A stretch of 64,000 nucleotides of DNA from Flavobacteriaceae bacterium HL-DH10 (GCA_031826515.1 CP134536.1:4036501-4100500), one strand, 5' to 3'; positions 27,433-40,505 are shown, numbered from the stretch's first letter. Program-made: numbers and translations. The notes: generated from the sequence alone by a model not told the origin.

Positions 27433-28056
27433 ATTCTATTTTTTTGATGTATGGCTTCTATTTTAGGTTCTTATATTGAATTCCATCTCTAACTATTTGA
27501 TCACTCTCAATAGTTGAGTTACTTGACGTACTATACACAATTCCTAATTCACTGATTTTTTATCAGCTTCCTTTGTCTTATCTTCTAGCAAAATATCATG
27601 TACACCAACCAACTTTGTGTATCCAATTTGTACAATTGGTGGATTAATACTTGATATTGTAAAACTTATTTCATTTCCATATCCAATTCCTTTTTCATTA
27701 AGGGCAAATGCTTTTGCATAATAAACCTGACCTGATTCGAAGTTAGACAAATCAACCATAAAATCTTCAGATCCTTTTACAACACTAGCATTATTTTTGG
27801 AATCGTAGTAAGTTAGATTTTCATTTATACCGTAACAAACACTTCTTACTTGAACGCTACTACCTCCATTATTTAAAAATTTCCCACAAATGGAAGCTTA
27901 AAAAACTCCAATACTCTCTGTTTCATAAGTTTGTAGCTCTACTACTGATTTTGATTCTTCATCAACAGAATCTATTATTGTACTCACTGAAGCGCATGAG
28001 AACAAAACAAGTATTAAAAACATAAATAAGTTCTTACAAATACTGTTTATTTTCAT
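27433..28056 (-). pseudogene. Decayed lipoprotein with FN3-like repeats
   Basis: Starting at ATG 28056, a lipoprotein signal (MKINSICKNLFMF to lipobox VLFSC) reads into a short acidic linker and stops at TAA 27898-27900. The same frame continues directly with a Bacteroidota FN3-like repeat (ASICGKFLNNGGSSVQV to YYAKAFALNEKGIGYGNEISF) to 27544. After a +1 shift a second partial repeat (ISELGIVYSTSSNSTIESD) follows to about 27433. One nonsense codon and at least one frameshift show the gene is dead. Intact relatives are surface glycan-binding or adhesion lipoproteins. The remaining gap 27278-27432 shows nothing. Confidence 0.75.
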
Positions 28057-28075
28057 ATTTTTATAATTAAAAGTA

Positions 28076-28963
28076 TTATTTATTAGGTTTTGCTGCAACA
28101 TAAATATTTTTAGCTTGGAAATATTGTGGTGTCGTTCTTACGATTGAATTATTATTTGTTTTACCACTAGCTCCTTCCATTTGCATATTAATAATGAGCC
28201 AAAAGGGTTTGTTTGTAAAATCTTTTATTTCATTAGATTTTAGCTGCCCATCTATATACATTTTTACTAATAAATTGACATCATCTAAACGAATTAAATG
28301 GAGTTTGTAGTTATGCCATTGGGTTGCCGCATCTGGAATATCTGTTCTTACAGTGGTCCATTCTGTATGATTCCAATCACGTCCTGTAACTGTATTTTGT
28401 AAAGTTTTAGTTGTACCTTTAAATTCTAAAATATCAATTTCTGGAGGCCAATTCGATGCTCCAGTAATCCAAAATGCTGGCCAAGAACCATTAACCGTTG
28501 GAGCCTTAAAGTCTCCACTAATTGTCCAACATGATAAATCTTTTGTCACCCTAATCTGTTTATTAAAATGAACGGCACCAGAGTGAAATGTAATAGGCAA
28601 ATGTGGGTCTGAACTACTCTTGCCTTCAGAAACCTGATTAGTATATTCTGCCTTTATTTTTAATATACCGTTTTCTTCAAGGATAATATTTTCTTTATGC
28701 ATTCGAGCAGATCCATTGTGATCTGTTCCCCATGGGTAAAACATGTTCCAATGTGCTTCAAAATTTTCTTGCGTATCAAAACTTGTTGAATCTAAATATA
28801 CAATAGGTTTTATACTATCATTTTCAACAAAGGATATTAATGTTTTAATTGGGTTTAGTTTTGCAACATCAAGTTTTACAAAATTATCTGTTTTAGAAAA
28901 AGTCATAAAAATTATAAACAAAAGCGCAAACGGGGTCAACATTTTAAATTTCAATAAATGCAT
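28076..28963 (-). CDS. GH16 endo-acting beta-glycanase
   Basis: The 295-residue protein is a GH16 jelly-roll enzyme with an N-terminal signal segment. The catalytic motif is PEIDILEFKG with E175 (nucleophile), D177 and E180 (acid/base), the E-x-D-x-x-E form found in laminarinases, agarases, carrageenases and endo-beta-1,3-galactanases. WPAFWITGASNWP precedes it, as usual. Its position after the SusCD/lipoprotein genes suggests the endo-enzyme that first cuts the polymer backbone. Substrate is not determined; with GH43, GH27, GH2 and GH97 neighbours a beta-galactan backbone is one option. Confidence 0.87.
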   Translation of the reverse strand: MHLLKFKMLTPFALLFIIFMTFSKTDNFVKLDVAKLNPIKTLISFVENDSIKPIVYLDSTSFDTQENFEAHWNMFYPWGTDHNGSARMHKENIILEENGILKIKAEYTNQVSEGKSSSDPHLPITFHSGAVHFNKQIRVTKDLSCWTISGDFKAPTVNGSWPAFWITGASNWPPEIDILEFKGTTKTLQNTVTGRDWNHTEWTTVRTDIPDAATQWHNYKLHLIRLDDVNLLVKMYIDGQLKSNEIKDFTNKPFWLIINMQMEGASGKTNNNSIVRTTPQYFQAKNIYVAAKPNK

Positions 28964-28991
28964 TCTAGATTTTTAAATAGAGTTGAAATGA

Positions 28992-29024
28992 AAAGAGAAG
29001 AAGATGACAAATCCTCTTCTCTTT
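28992..29024 (-). terminator. Hairpin between binding-protein genes and enzyme genes
   Basis: A perfect 10-bp stem (AAAGAGAAGA at 28992-29001 and TCTTCTCTTT at 29015-29024) lies in the 84-bp gap between the DUF4998-like lipoprotein gene and the GH16 gene. Only a weak T-rich stretch follows on the transcribed strand, so it would act as an attenuator or an mRNA stabiliser rather than a full stop. Confidence 0.55.
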
Positions 29025-29047
29025 CTATATAAGTTTTTAAACTCTAA

Positions 29048-30271
29048 CTAATTTGCAACTACTATTTCCCAAGAAATAATATTGCAATAACGTCCAGGAT
29101 CGCCAGAAGCCTGAATAGTTACCAATCCAACTGAAATATCTGAGATTTCATCTAAACTAAATTCCACTACGTAATTAACAGAGGATGTTTTTAGTATTCT
29201 TTTATAAGCTAAAACCTCTGGAGCAGCATCTAAATTTTCGACATCTGGTAAACCACCATTACCTTTTACTATTACGAAATAGGCTCCTCCTTCATCGGTT
29301 GCATCATGATTTGTATCTCGCAATGTAACCTTTAACTGAAATGTGGCTGGTTGAGCATTTACTACCTGATAAATTTTACCATTAGTAATTTCTGGAGAAC
29401 CCCAGCCCGATTCTAAATTAAAGATATTACCATTCCATTCATCCCAGCCACCATAGCCACTATGATTTTTGGCTGCATCGTTTGTTATCCAAGGTTCTGC
29501 TAAAATTCCCCATCTACCAGAAGTGGCTGATGCTTGAAACGGAACCGCTGCATTTCCTAAAATTGGAGTTGGCACAGGTGTAATGGCTTCAAAATCGGTG
29601 AAAAAGTTATCTATAGCCTCTTCAACTGGGATAAATGCGGTACGGTAGCGGTAAGAAGACTCCTCCATATAATCTGAAATAAACAAACTAGATTCTGAAA
29701 TATCTACAAAAATAGTTGTTAGTTCACCAGAAGTATTTGTATACTCAACTTCAGATCCGACAACGCCAGAATTTAAATCCATTTCAGCTAAATTTATAGT
29801 AAGTTCATTCCCAACTAAAACGTTATTAATTAAAGGCCTGTTAAATAAAGAAGCTATATACCTGTCTCCATAAACTTCAGCCGTTTTAGAAATTGGTATG
29901 GAACTATTACCTTCTGAGTCAAAAGTTCTAACAACAAAATTGAAGATATTTTCCTCAAGACCATCAATAATAGTTGAAACTTCATCTATATTAGACGTTC
30001 TGTTTACTGGTATTGAGATGGAATCTTTATTCGAATTCCAATATACACGAACTTCAGTTACTTTAGGATCTCCAATAATAAGTCCTTGCACTTTAACACG
30101 ATTTTTTCCTGGAAATATTGTCAATGAATCAATAGCTCCTGTATATAAAACTTCTCCATCTTGAGTAAATTTTAGATACTCAGTATCACTGGTACAAGAA
30201 TAAATTCCCAAAATTAATGCAACACTAAAACATGCTGCTATTATTTTACTTAATTTTTTCATCTTCTTCAT
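29048..30271 (-). CDS. Surface lipoprotein with DUF4998-like N-terminus
   Basis: The 407 residues begin with a lipoprotein signal (lipobox GIYSC near residue 26). Residues about 40-150 resemble the DUF4998 domain (GKNRVKVQGLIIGDPKVTEVRVYWN), common in PUL surface glycan-binding proteins. The C-terminal about 200 residues (GRWGILAEPWITN to SWEIVVAN) look like a beta-rich ligand-binding domain, possibly DUF5013-like. It has no catalytic motif. It follows the other binding lipoprotein by 3 bp, consistent with a SusE/F-like role in holding polysaccharide at the cell surface. Confidence 0.75.
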   Translation of the reverse strand: MKKMKKLSKIIAACFSVALILGIYSCTSDTEYLKFTQDGEVLYTGAIDSLTIFPGKNRVKVQGLIIGDPKVTEVRVYWNSNKDSISIPVNRTSNIDEVSTIIDGLEENIFNFVVRTFDSEGNSSIPISKTAEVYGDRYIASLFNRPLINNVLVGNELTINLAEMDLNSGVVGSEVEYTNTSGELTTIFVDISESSLFISDYMEESSYRYRTAFIPVEEAIDNFFTDFEAITPVPTPILGNAAVPFQASATSGRWGILAEPWITNDAAKNHSGYGGWDEWNGNIFNLESGWGSPEITNGKIYQVVNAQPATFQLKVTLRDTNHDATDEGGAYFVIVKGNGGLPDVENLDAAPEVLAYKRILKTSSVNYVVEFSLDEISDISVGLVTIQASGDPGRYCNIISWEIVVAN

Positions 30272-30274
30272 TTT

Positions 30275-31486
30275 TTATAAATTCGGATTTCCATATACTT
30301 CAACTTCAGATACAGCCATGTATTCTCCACCTGCCCAATTTTCTAAACATTCTATTCTAAGATATCGAACTGCTGGTTTATCTATACTAATTTCATAGTC
30401 TGCACCATCTTGAGCTGCTACTAAATCATTATTATCCTCTTGTGCATAAGGTAAGCCTGAAGGCTTTATAACTTCATATTCTCCCATCAAAGTCCATCCA
30501 GATAAATCACCATCATTAAGTTCATTTGCTCCCCATATTCTAAATTTTCTCATAGCACCTAAATAATAGTATAATCTCTGTCCACCAATAGGCTCTGAAA
30601 ACTGCCATATATGCAAACGACTTAATTTAGTTGTACGACCAATATCCCATGTTACCAAATGAGGACCAACATCTATTGTTCTACTTGTAAAATAGGTGTC
30701 ACTCCAATCCAAGGTACCTCCATTAAACAAATCTCTCACCTCTGTATGCGAAGCAATTAATTCGGCATCATTTGGTAAAGTAATTGGGTTCATTCCTCCC
30801 CTTGGAATTATCGCCTCATAAAGTGGTTTTATTTGAGTAAATAAAGTATCCGTTACGTTTAACCATCTATCCCGAACTAGCAAAGCAAAATTTTGAGGAA
30901 TAGTATCAAACCCTCTAAGACTTTGACCTATCTCACTTACTGAAGTATATATACTTCTTGAATCAGGTTCCCAATCACCTTGAATGTTTTTTTGCATTAC
31001 CAGTAAAGCAATATCCTCTTCTGTTGGGTTTTCTGCTTCAATTCGGATACCACCAAAGTCTGGACTTGTACCTATAGATCTAAAAATAGCAAAAATAGGT
31101 GCTTCTAAAGGAGCTACAGTAACAGTAACTGGATCCGATTCTGTTTCACTTCGATTTACAGCATAAATATTCACCTCCTTTTCAGAAAGTCCTGTAAACC
31201 CTTCTAACTCCATAGAATTCTGATAATAAGAGGCTTTCACCTCCATTGAAGTTCCGTTTTCTAAAGTATATCTTGCAACTACGTACAGTAAATCTTTATC
31301 ATCAGGTAGCGCGTATTCAAGTCTAACTTTACCTGGTAAATTTTCTATAGAAACATTTTCCACTATTCCCGGAGGGTTTGTGTTATTCTCTAGAGGTGCT
31401 GGCCCTTGTTCTTCTTCGCAACTAAACATAGCTACTAAAAGAGACCATACGATAATCCATGAGGATTTTATTAATTTTCGTTTCAT
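30275..31486 (-). CDS. Surface glycan-binding lipoprotein (DUF4959/DUF5126/DUF5000-like)
   Basis: I place the start at ATG 31486; a TTG at 31507 is also in frame but puts seven residues before the natural signal peptide MKRKLIKSSW. The lipobox is VAMFSC. The first domain (PPGIVENVSIENLPGKVRLEY) is a DUF4959-type FN3-like fold. The last about 140 residues (WDIGRTTKLSRLHIWQF to AVSEVEVYGN) form a discoidin-like sandwich of the DUF5000 type. These proteins are the usual partners of SusD in Bacteroidota PULs. It ends 4 bp before the next lipoprotein gene. Confidence 0.8.
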   Translation of the reverse strand: MKRKLIKSSWIIVWSLLVAMFSCEEEQGPAPLENNTNPPGIVENVSIENLPGKVRLEYALPDDKDLLYVVARYTLENGTSMEVKASYYQNSMELEGFTGLSEKEVNIYAVNRSETESDPVTVTVAPLEAPIFAIFRSIGTSPDFGGIRIEAENPTEEDIALLVMQKNIQGDWEPDSRSIYTSVSEIGQSLRGFDTIPQNFALLVRDRWLNVTDTLFTQIKPLYEAIIPRGGMNPITLPNDAELIASHTEVRDLFNGGTLDWSDTYFTSRTIDVGPHLVTWDIGRTTKLSRLHIWQFSEPIGGQRLYYYLGAMRKFRIWGANELNDGDLSGWTLMGEYEVIKPSGLPYAQEDNNDLVAAQDGADYEISIDKPAVRYLRIECLENWAGGEYMAVSEVEVYGNPNL

Positions 31487-31500
31487 AATAATTATATTTT

Positions 31501-33471
31501 TTACCAACCTGGGCTTTGAACCAGATTAGGGTTTTGAATTAATGTTATATCATAAATTGGCCAAAAATAGTCTCTTGGAGCTACAAACCTTTGTTGGTAT
31601 AAAGTTAATACTTGGTAATAAGAAGCTTCTTTTGTTCCAAATACATTCCACCCTTTTACAGCTTGGTTAAACTCCCTTGTACCTTTTTTCCAGCGTTTAA
31701 TATCCCAAAAGTTTTTACCTTCATAGGCTAACTCTATAGTACGTTCTCTATGAATTATTTCCCTCATACCAATTTTTGTTGTGTATTTACTTGGGTTCAA
31801 AGAGTAATTTTGCCATGATGTAGCAACACCTTCCAATCCTGCACGGGTACGAATGGCATCAACATATTGTAAAACTTCTGTTGTTGGACCAGATACTTCG
31901 TTAAGAGCTTCGGCATACATTAAATACAAATCTGCCAATCGTAATTCTGGCCAAGCATACTCTTTATATGATCCACCACCATCACTATTGAAATTATATT
32001 CCCAGTTTACCACTTTCTTAATAAAATATCCAGAGATATTAAAATCGAATGCATCAAAACTACCCGCATAATCTTGGAACTTTGACTCAATATGGAATTT
32101 TGTCTCATCGGCATTACTATCCTGCTTATAAAAAATAGCACCATCAAAACCTAAATCAGCATAAAAACGAGGTTCTCTATCAAAATTTAAAATGGATGTT
32201 CTATAGCCTTCCAATATATTAAGTGCATCTTCAGGACCAGATTCTCTAATTTTAGTAATATCTGAAAAATCCAATGTTTTATCCTCTTCTATAGGTACAC
32301 CATTTATTGTATAAAACTTTGAAGCAGATCCAATTGTTGGTGAAAATATCATTCTGGCTTCCCTTGCTGGAACAACATTAGATAAAGGCATCATACATGT
32401 CCTTTGTAACCAATAGGTACGACTATTTGTATTGGACCAGATTACTTCATCATTAAATGGCTCGCATATCGCTTGTCTAATGTTAATTTTCGTTTTAGAG
32501 GTCTGTGATACATCAAATGTAAAATCATTTTTATAGTAAATTTTATGTCCATTTGCTTCTGCAACATCAATAGCTGTTTTAAGAGCATCTGCAGCTCTTT
32601 GCCATTTTGATTCATCATAAGTTGTATTAAACAATACAGTACCATCATTATTGGTAAAACCTGCCATATCTGAATTACCATTGAACAAAGGGCTGGCAGC
32701 CATTAACAACAATTCTCCTTTAATACCCAACGCAACCTGTCTTGTTACTCTTCCTAATTCATTTTGAGTATCTACAATTTGAGGAGGAAGATGTGCTGCA
32801 GCTTCATCTAGTAATAATACTAAATAATCTACACTTTCATCAATGGGCTCTCTAGCTACTTGTAATTCTCTTTCTGGTGCATCTACTGGGATTACCTCCT
32901 TGATAATTGGGATTGGCCCATACATACGCATTAGGTAGTAGTGATAATAGGCTTTTAAGAATTTAGCCTCTGCTATCCATCTTAATCTTTCTGCTTCATT
33001 AATATCTGGAACATTGCTACGATCTTCCATAGCTTCAATAAGAATATTACAGTGTCTTATACCATCATACATTGGGTACAAATCGCCTGGTCCGGCACCT
33101 TGATAGCGTCCTTCCCATGCATCCATGTAAGGGTTTGACGTTCTTTGCAAACCTCTAGCAATATCAAAAGCATTACTATTTAAGGCAGCATCATTTGGAG
33201 GTATCCATGTTTCGTTACCTGCCAAAAAACCAATATTATAAAGGGCATCGCCATTTTTAGGTAGATAGGCATAACAGGTAAACAAATACTTTTCGGCTTC
33301 GTTTCTTAAATTAAATGCCTGATCAATTGTTACTACATTATCTGGAACAACATCCAGAAAACTGTCTTCACATGATTCTAAACCAAAAAGGCTAAGAATC
33401 ATTAAGGAAACACCCAGAAATTTATATCGCTGGATTCCCATTGTTAACATTATTTTCTTTATAGTTTTCAT
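31501..33471 (-). CDS. susD: SusD/RagB-type outer-membrane glycan-binding lipoprotein
   Basis: The best start is ATG 33471 (a TTG at 33492 is in frame and overlaps susC). The protein of about 656 residues has a lipobox LESC and the SusD layout: TPR-like helices with KAYYHYYLMRMYGPIP and the C-terminal RERTIELAYEGKNFWDIKRW block characteristic of the family. It caps the SusC pore and presents oligosaccharide to it. Directly upstream on the same transcript is susC, directly downstream the two binding lipoproteins. Confidence 0.94.
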   Translation of the reverse strand: MKTIKKIMLTMGIQRYKFLGVSLMILSLFGLESCEDSFLDVVPDNVVTIDQAFNLRNEAEKYLFTCYAYLPKNGDALYNIGFLAGNETWIPPNDAALNSNAFDIARGLQRTSNPYMDAWEGRYQGAGPGDLYPMYDGIRHCNILIEAMEDRSNVPDINEAERLRWIAEAKFLKAYYHYYLMRMYGPIPIIKEVIPVDAPERELQVAREPIDESVDYLVLLLDEAAAHLPPQIVDTQNELGRVTRQVALGIKGELLLMAASPLFNGNSDMAGFTNNDGTVLFNTTYDESKWQRAADALKTAIDVAEANGHKIYYKNDFTFDVSQTSKTKINIRQAICEPFNDEVIWSNTNSRTYWLQRTCMMPLSNVVPAREARMIFSPTIGSASKFYTINGVPIEEDKTLDFSDITKIRESGPEDALNILEGYRTSILNFDREPRFYADLGFDGAIFYKQDSNADETKFHIESKFQDYAGSFDAFDFNISGYFIKKVVNWEYNFNSDGGGSYKEYAWPELRLADLYLMYAEALNEVSGPTTEVLQYVDAIRTRAGLEGVATSWQNYSLNPSKYTTKIGMREIIHRERTIELAYEGKNFWDIKRWKKGTREFNQAVKGWNVFGTKEASYYQVLTLYQQRFVAPRDYFWPIYDITLIQNPNLVQSPGW

Positions 33472-33481
33472 ATCTTGTTTT

Positions 33482-36400
33482 TTAAAAATCAATTTTTAAA
33501 CCTAAATTGTAGACAGATTGTATTGGGTAACCTAAACCATTACCTCCCATTTCTGGATCCCAAAGTCTAAACTTACTCCAAACAGCCAAATTATTTCCAC
33601 TAAAATAAAGTCTTGCTGATTGCATTCCTAATTTAGAAACAAACGATTCATTGAAATTGTAGCCCGCTTCAACAGTTTTTAATCTTAAAAAAGACCCGTC
33701 TCGCATCCACCATGTTGATGGCTGATTATTATTTTCTACAAACTGATCACTTAATCGTGGCCAAAAAGCATAAGAATCTCTATTATCTTCTGACCAATGA
33801 TTGTCTGCAATAACCTTTAACAAGCCATTTTGAGCAGAACCATTTATTACAAATGGTGCAATATTTTGTGGATTAATAAAAAATGATGATCTCGCAGCTC
33901 CTTGCATAAAGACACTAAAATCAAATCCCTTATATCCCACTGTACCTCCAAAACCATAAACAATTTCTGGAACTGTAGGATAGCCTATGGGCACCCTATC
34001 ATTTTCTGTAATTAAGCCATCACCATTTACATCGCGATATTTAATATCACCCCCTGTATAATCTCCAAACTGTGTTGGCGAATTCAATGTTTCTTCATGA
34101 TCTATAAATAAACGTTCAGCTATATAACCATAACCTTGACTAGCACTATTACCCACAAGAGAACGATAGGCCAAATCTTCTGGATAGGATACTTCATCAT
34201 GTACCAAAATCTCACTTGTAGCATAAGTAAAGTTCGCTCTTAATTGTGTATACCAGTCTTCATTAAAGGACTTATTATAAGTAATATTACCATCAAAACC
34301 ACTACTGTTCATTTCTCCAAAATTTGTAGATGGTATAGCCGTAAGCCCTAATGTTGCTCCAATATTTTGGCGTACCTCTAGAATATTAGTTCTTTTTTGT
34401 TTAAAAGCATCTACTGTTATATTTAATGAATTGAAAAATTCCAAGTCTAAACCAACGTTTGTTTGTTCAGATTTTTCCCAACCAATATTATAATTGGAAT
34501 AACGATCTGTAAAAACACCTGGTCTAGAATATCCAAATTGTTCACCAAAGGTAGAGCTATAATTAAAATCATTAAGATTTACAGTAGATAGATAAAAGAA
34601 GCGGTCATCTACATTCCCAATGGCATCATTACCAACAAGACCATGAGTGAAACGAATTTTAAAATCGCTAACTACATCTTTTAAAGAGCTCCAATAATCT
34701 TCATTAGAAACACGGTATGCAAACCCTAAAGAAGGGAAATACCCATATCTGCTTCCTTTAGCAAAACGCTCAGATCCATTATAACCAAAATTGAATTCAA
34801 ATAAATATCTATCGTCATACCCATAAGTAAATCTACCAGAAAAACTATGGTTCCTATTGGGTAAGGAAGCTTGAACACTTCCAGCATTACCTAGCTCATA
34901 ACTTGACATTAGGTTAACTAACATACCTGTTATAGTATGAACGTCATTAAAAGTTCTATTATAATTAATCGCCGCTTCTAAATAAATACGTGAATCCAAT
35001 TCCTTTCCACCTTCACTATAATTAAGATATTCGGTTCCTGTAACTCCAACACTTCCTTGTCCACCGTCATTCAATACATCTATATTAAGTTCCCCAGTTA
35101 CTGGGCTTATAGTTGATGAATAATAAAATGGATTATATGCTCTTGATACTTGGAAAAAAGAATAACGTCTAACATACGCCATAGCTCTTGCAGACAAGCC
35201 TTTTGTAATAAAATTCAAATCTTGTTTAAGTTCTACCTGAGCTTGTATGGTTGAAGCCTTACTAGTTTGATACCCTCTTACCATTTCTGCATACGGGTTA
35301 ATTAATACTGCTGACCCTGTGTTATTGCTCGCCTGAGCACCACCAAATAATGGATGATCTACGAAAGGTAAAAAACTAGACGGATATACCTTTGGAAATT
35401 TAACTGGGTTAGACCAAAGTGCCAGATTAAAAATACGTCCACCACCTCCCACTGGTCCTGTATAATCATCAAATTGTCCATAAATATTAACCGCTGCAGT
35501 CGTTGTAGATGTCAGGTTCATATCTATATTACTTCTTAAAGAGTAATTTCTTAGTTTAATATTGTTATTAAAATTATTAATACCTTCAACATTCAAAACA
35601 CCATTATCTACATTATAAGTACCTGAAACGTAATATCTGGCTTTATCACCACCACCAGAAGCACTTAAATTATAGCCCTGATTAAAAGTATTATCAGAAA
35701 TTAATTCATCAATCCAATTATTACTAGGGTATAATAATGGATTATCACCAACAGATGTTCTGTATATTTTATTTTGATTATATGGAAGAGCCGCTTTTGG
35801 ATTTCGTGTTAAAACAGCTTCATTAGCCAATTGCATGTAGGTGATGTTATCAGCAAAATTAAAATTCTTTACATTAGAAGATAATCTCGATTCTGATCTT
35901 AGGCTAAACGATGTCTTACCAGCTTTTCCTCTTTTAGTCTTAATCAATACTACCCCATTGGCACCACGTGCTCCATAAACGGCAGCGGCAGCAGCATCTT
36001 TTAACACAGAGAAACTGTCAATATCATCTGGTTGTAGTCGCGCCATATCGGTAGTACTGGATTCAATACCATCAATTAAAATTAACGGGTTAACCTTACC
36101 TGATCCAAACGACCCTAAACCACGAATAAAAAAATCTGAATTATCTGCTCCGGGTTCTCCGCTTCGTTGATAGGATATCATACCAGGTACTCTACCTGCC
36201 ATCATTGTGGTTAAGTTACTGGTGGGACCTTTTATTTCTTTAGGAGAAATAGTGGTAATGGAACTTACTAAGCTTTCTTTCTTCTGGGTACCAAAACCAA
36301 CAATAACCACTTCATCTAATGCTTCTTGGTTTTCATTTAATACAATTGAAAATACTGATTTATTTCCAATTGCAACATCTATAGTTTCATATCCAATAAA

Positions 36401-36706
36401 TGATACCTCTAAAATTTTTGCAGATTCATCAATATTTAACTCGAATTCACCGTCAAAATCGGTTACTACTCCATTCGATGTTCCTTTTACAATAACGTTG
36501 GCACCAGGTAATGGCACCCCTTGGTTATCTTTAACTACACCTGTAATGGTTCGCTTTTGGATTTCATTTCTAAAATCCGTTACTTTTTCTTCCTTTGCTT
36601 GAACTTGAAATACTGTAATACATAGTAACAGTATGATCAATTTAAATTTAAAATCAAATTCAGGACAAGAAAAGAATACTTTTCTCATTTTGATTAATTT
36701 CATCAT
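33482..36706 (-). CDS. susC: SusC/RagA-type TonB-dependent outer-membrane transporter
   Basis: The 1074-residue protein has a signal peptide, a carboxypeptidase-like regulatory domain (ITGVVKDNQGVPLPGANVIV, residues about 54-125), a plug (LKDAAAAAVYGARGANGVVL near residue 235) and a long beta-barrel ending with hydrophobic KIDF. It imports oligosaccharides with energy from TonB. Two ATGs (36706, 36703) or M7 could be the start. Upstream lies a 285-bp non-coding region with two long imperfect direct repeats, the likely control region of the operon. Confidence 0.95.
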   Translation of the reverse strand: MMKLIKMRKVFFSCPEFDFKFKLIILLLCITVFQVQAKEEKVTDFRNEIQKRTITGVVKDNQGVPLPGANVIVKGTSNGVVTDFDGEFELNIDESAKILEVSFIGYETIDVAIGNKSVFSIVLNENQEALDEVVIVGFGTQKKESLVSSITTISPKEIKGPTSNLTTMMAGRVPGMISYQRSGEPGADNSDFFIRGLGSFGSGKVNPLILIDGIESSTTDMARLQPDDIDSFSVLKDAAAAAVYGARGANGVVLIKTKRGKAGKTSFSLRSESRLSSNVKNFNFADNITYMQLANEAVLTRNPKAALPYNQNKIYRTSVGDNPLLYPSNNWIDELISDNTFNQGYNLSASGGGDKARYYVSGTYNVDNGVLNVEGINNFNNNIKLRNYSLRSNIDMNLTSTTTAAVNIYGQFDDYTGPVGGGGRIFNLALWSNPVKFPKVYPSSFLPFVDHPLFGGAQASNNTGSAVLINPYAEMVRGYQTSKASTIQAQVELKQDLNFITKGLSARAMAYVRRYSFFQVSRAYNPFYYSSTISPVTGELNIDVLNDGGQGSVGVTGTEYLNYSEGGKELDSRIYLEAAINYNRTFNDVHTITGMLVNLMSSYELGNAGSVQASLPNRNHSFSGRFTYGYDDRYLFEFNFGYNGSERFAKGSRYGYFPSLGFAYRVSNEDYWSSLKDVVSDFKIRFTHGLVGNDAIGNVDDRFFYLSTVNLNDFNYSSTFGEQFGYSRPGVFTDRYSNYNIGWEKSEQTNVGLDLEFFNSLNITVDAFKQKRTNILEVRQNIGATLGLTAIPSTNFGEMNSSGFDGNITYNKSFNEDWYTQLRANFTYATSEILVHDEVSYPEDLAYRSLVGNSASQGYGYIAERLFIDHEETLNSPTQFGDYTGGDIKYRDVNGDGLITENDRVPIGYPTVPEIVYGFGGTVGYKGFDFSVFMQGAARSSFFINPQNIAPFVINGSAQNGLLKVIADNHWSEDNRDSYAFWPRLSDQFVENNNQPSTWWMRDGSFLRLKTVEAGYNFNESFVSKLGMQSARLYFSGNNLAVWSKFRLWDPEMGGNGLGYPIQSVYNLGLKIDF

Positions 36707-36720
36707 ATTTAGTTTGTTTT

Positions 36721-36975
36721 GTTAGTTAATTTTTGAATATTTTTTTCCTGGTTATTGGAAATAATATTGCAATGTTTTTGGTTTTAAAGTTGGTCTCAGG
36801 TCATATTTTTTTAGTTTTTTTTTAGTTTTTCTAGTTTTATTAGTTTTATTAGTTTGTTAAATTAAGGTTGAATATTTTTTTCTTGGTTTTGGAAATAATA
36901 TTGCAATACTTTGGTTTTTAAGTTGGTCTCAGGTCATATATTTTAGTTTTATTAGTTTGTTAATTATAGTTGAAT
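36721..36975. repeat. Imperfect direct repeats upstream of susC
   Basis: Two copies of an approximately 90-bp unit start at about 36721 and 36856 (135 bp apart), with a third partial start (GTTAATTATAGTTGAATAT) at 36959. Both full copies contain TTGAATATTTTTTTC, then GGAAATAATATTGCAAT, then AAGTTGGTCTCAGGTCATAT. The G+C-bearing word GGTCTCAGGTCATAT is identical in both. They occupy the control region between the GH2 gene and susC and are likely binding sites or a duplicated promoter. Confidence 0.75.
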
Positions 36976-36991
36976 ATATATTATTTTCACT

Positions 36992-40120
<3,129 letters not shown>

Positions 40121-40276
40121 TTAAAAAGTATTATACTTCGTTTTGTTATTATCAATTTCAGGTTAAACTTCACTAAAAATCTAAAAAATGGTAAACATAT
40201 AGTTTTATGTATTTTTAAAAGTGTTACAAGCACACTTACAGATTTTAAACAAATATGATCTATTTCTTTAATTTGA

Positions 40277-40320
40277 ATAGGGTATAAATTGACCAATAAT
40301 AGGGTATAAATCGACCAATA
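40277..40320. promoter_or_regulatory. 22-bp tandem repeat upstream of the GH2 gene
   Basis: Two adjacent 22-bp units (40277-40298 and 40299-40320) share GGGTATAAAT and GACCAATA, differing at one position. A 22-bp period is two helical turns, typical for direct-repeat sites of AraC-type response regulators. They lie about 175 bp upstream of the GH2 start and about 400 bp from the hybrid regulator gene, the obvious candidate binder. Confidence 0.7.
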
Positions 40321-40473
40321 AAAAGGCGTAATATGCCCAAACTATATTGCTAAGACCTTACTATGAGGCAGATATATATTTTAAATTCAAAAAAAATCAG
40401 TTTTTAAGTTAACTCAAAACTCCTCTTTGAAATAAAAAATAAACTATGCGTTAAACAAATCTCCTTTTTAATA

Positions 40474-40505
40474 AAAAACTCTTTAAGGTGTCTTAAAGAG
40501 TTTTT
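40474..40505 (-). terminator. Intrinsic terminator after the hybrid regulator gene
   Basis: A perfect 14-bp stem (AAAAACTCTTTAAG paired with CTTAAAGAGTTTTT) with loop GTGT is flanked by A- and T-runs, so it can work on both strands. It separates the regulator transcript from the GH2 promoter region. Confidence 0.75.

Noticed and set aside
33472-33492. TTG start for susD overlapping susC
   Set aside because: ATG 33471 gives a regular lipoprotein signal; seven extra residues are not expected.
36207-36602. 131-codon open frame antisense to susC
   Set aside because: Shadow of a highly supported coding sequence; low-complexity translation, no family pattern, no promoter context.
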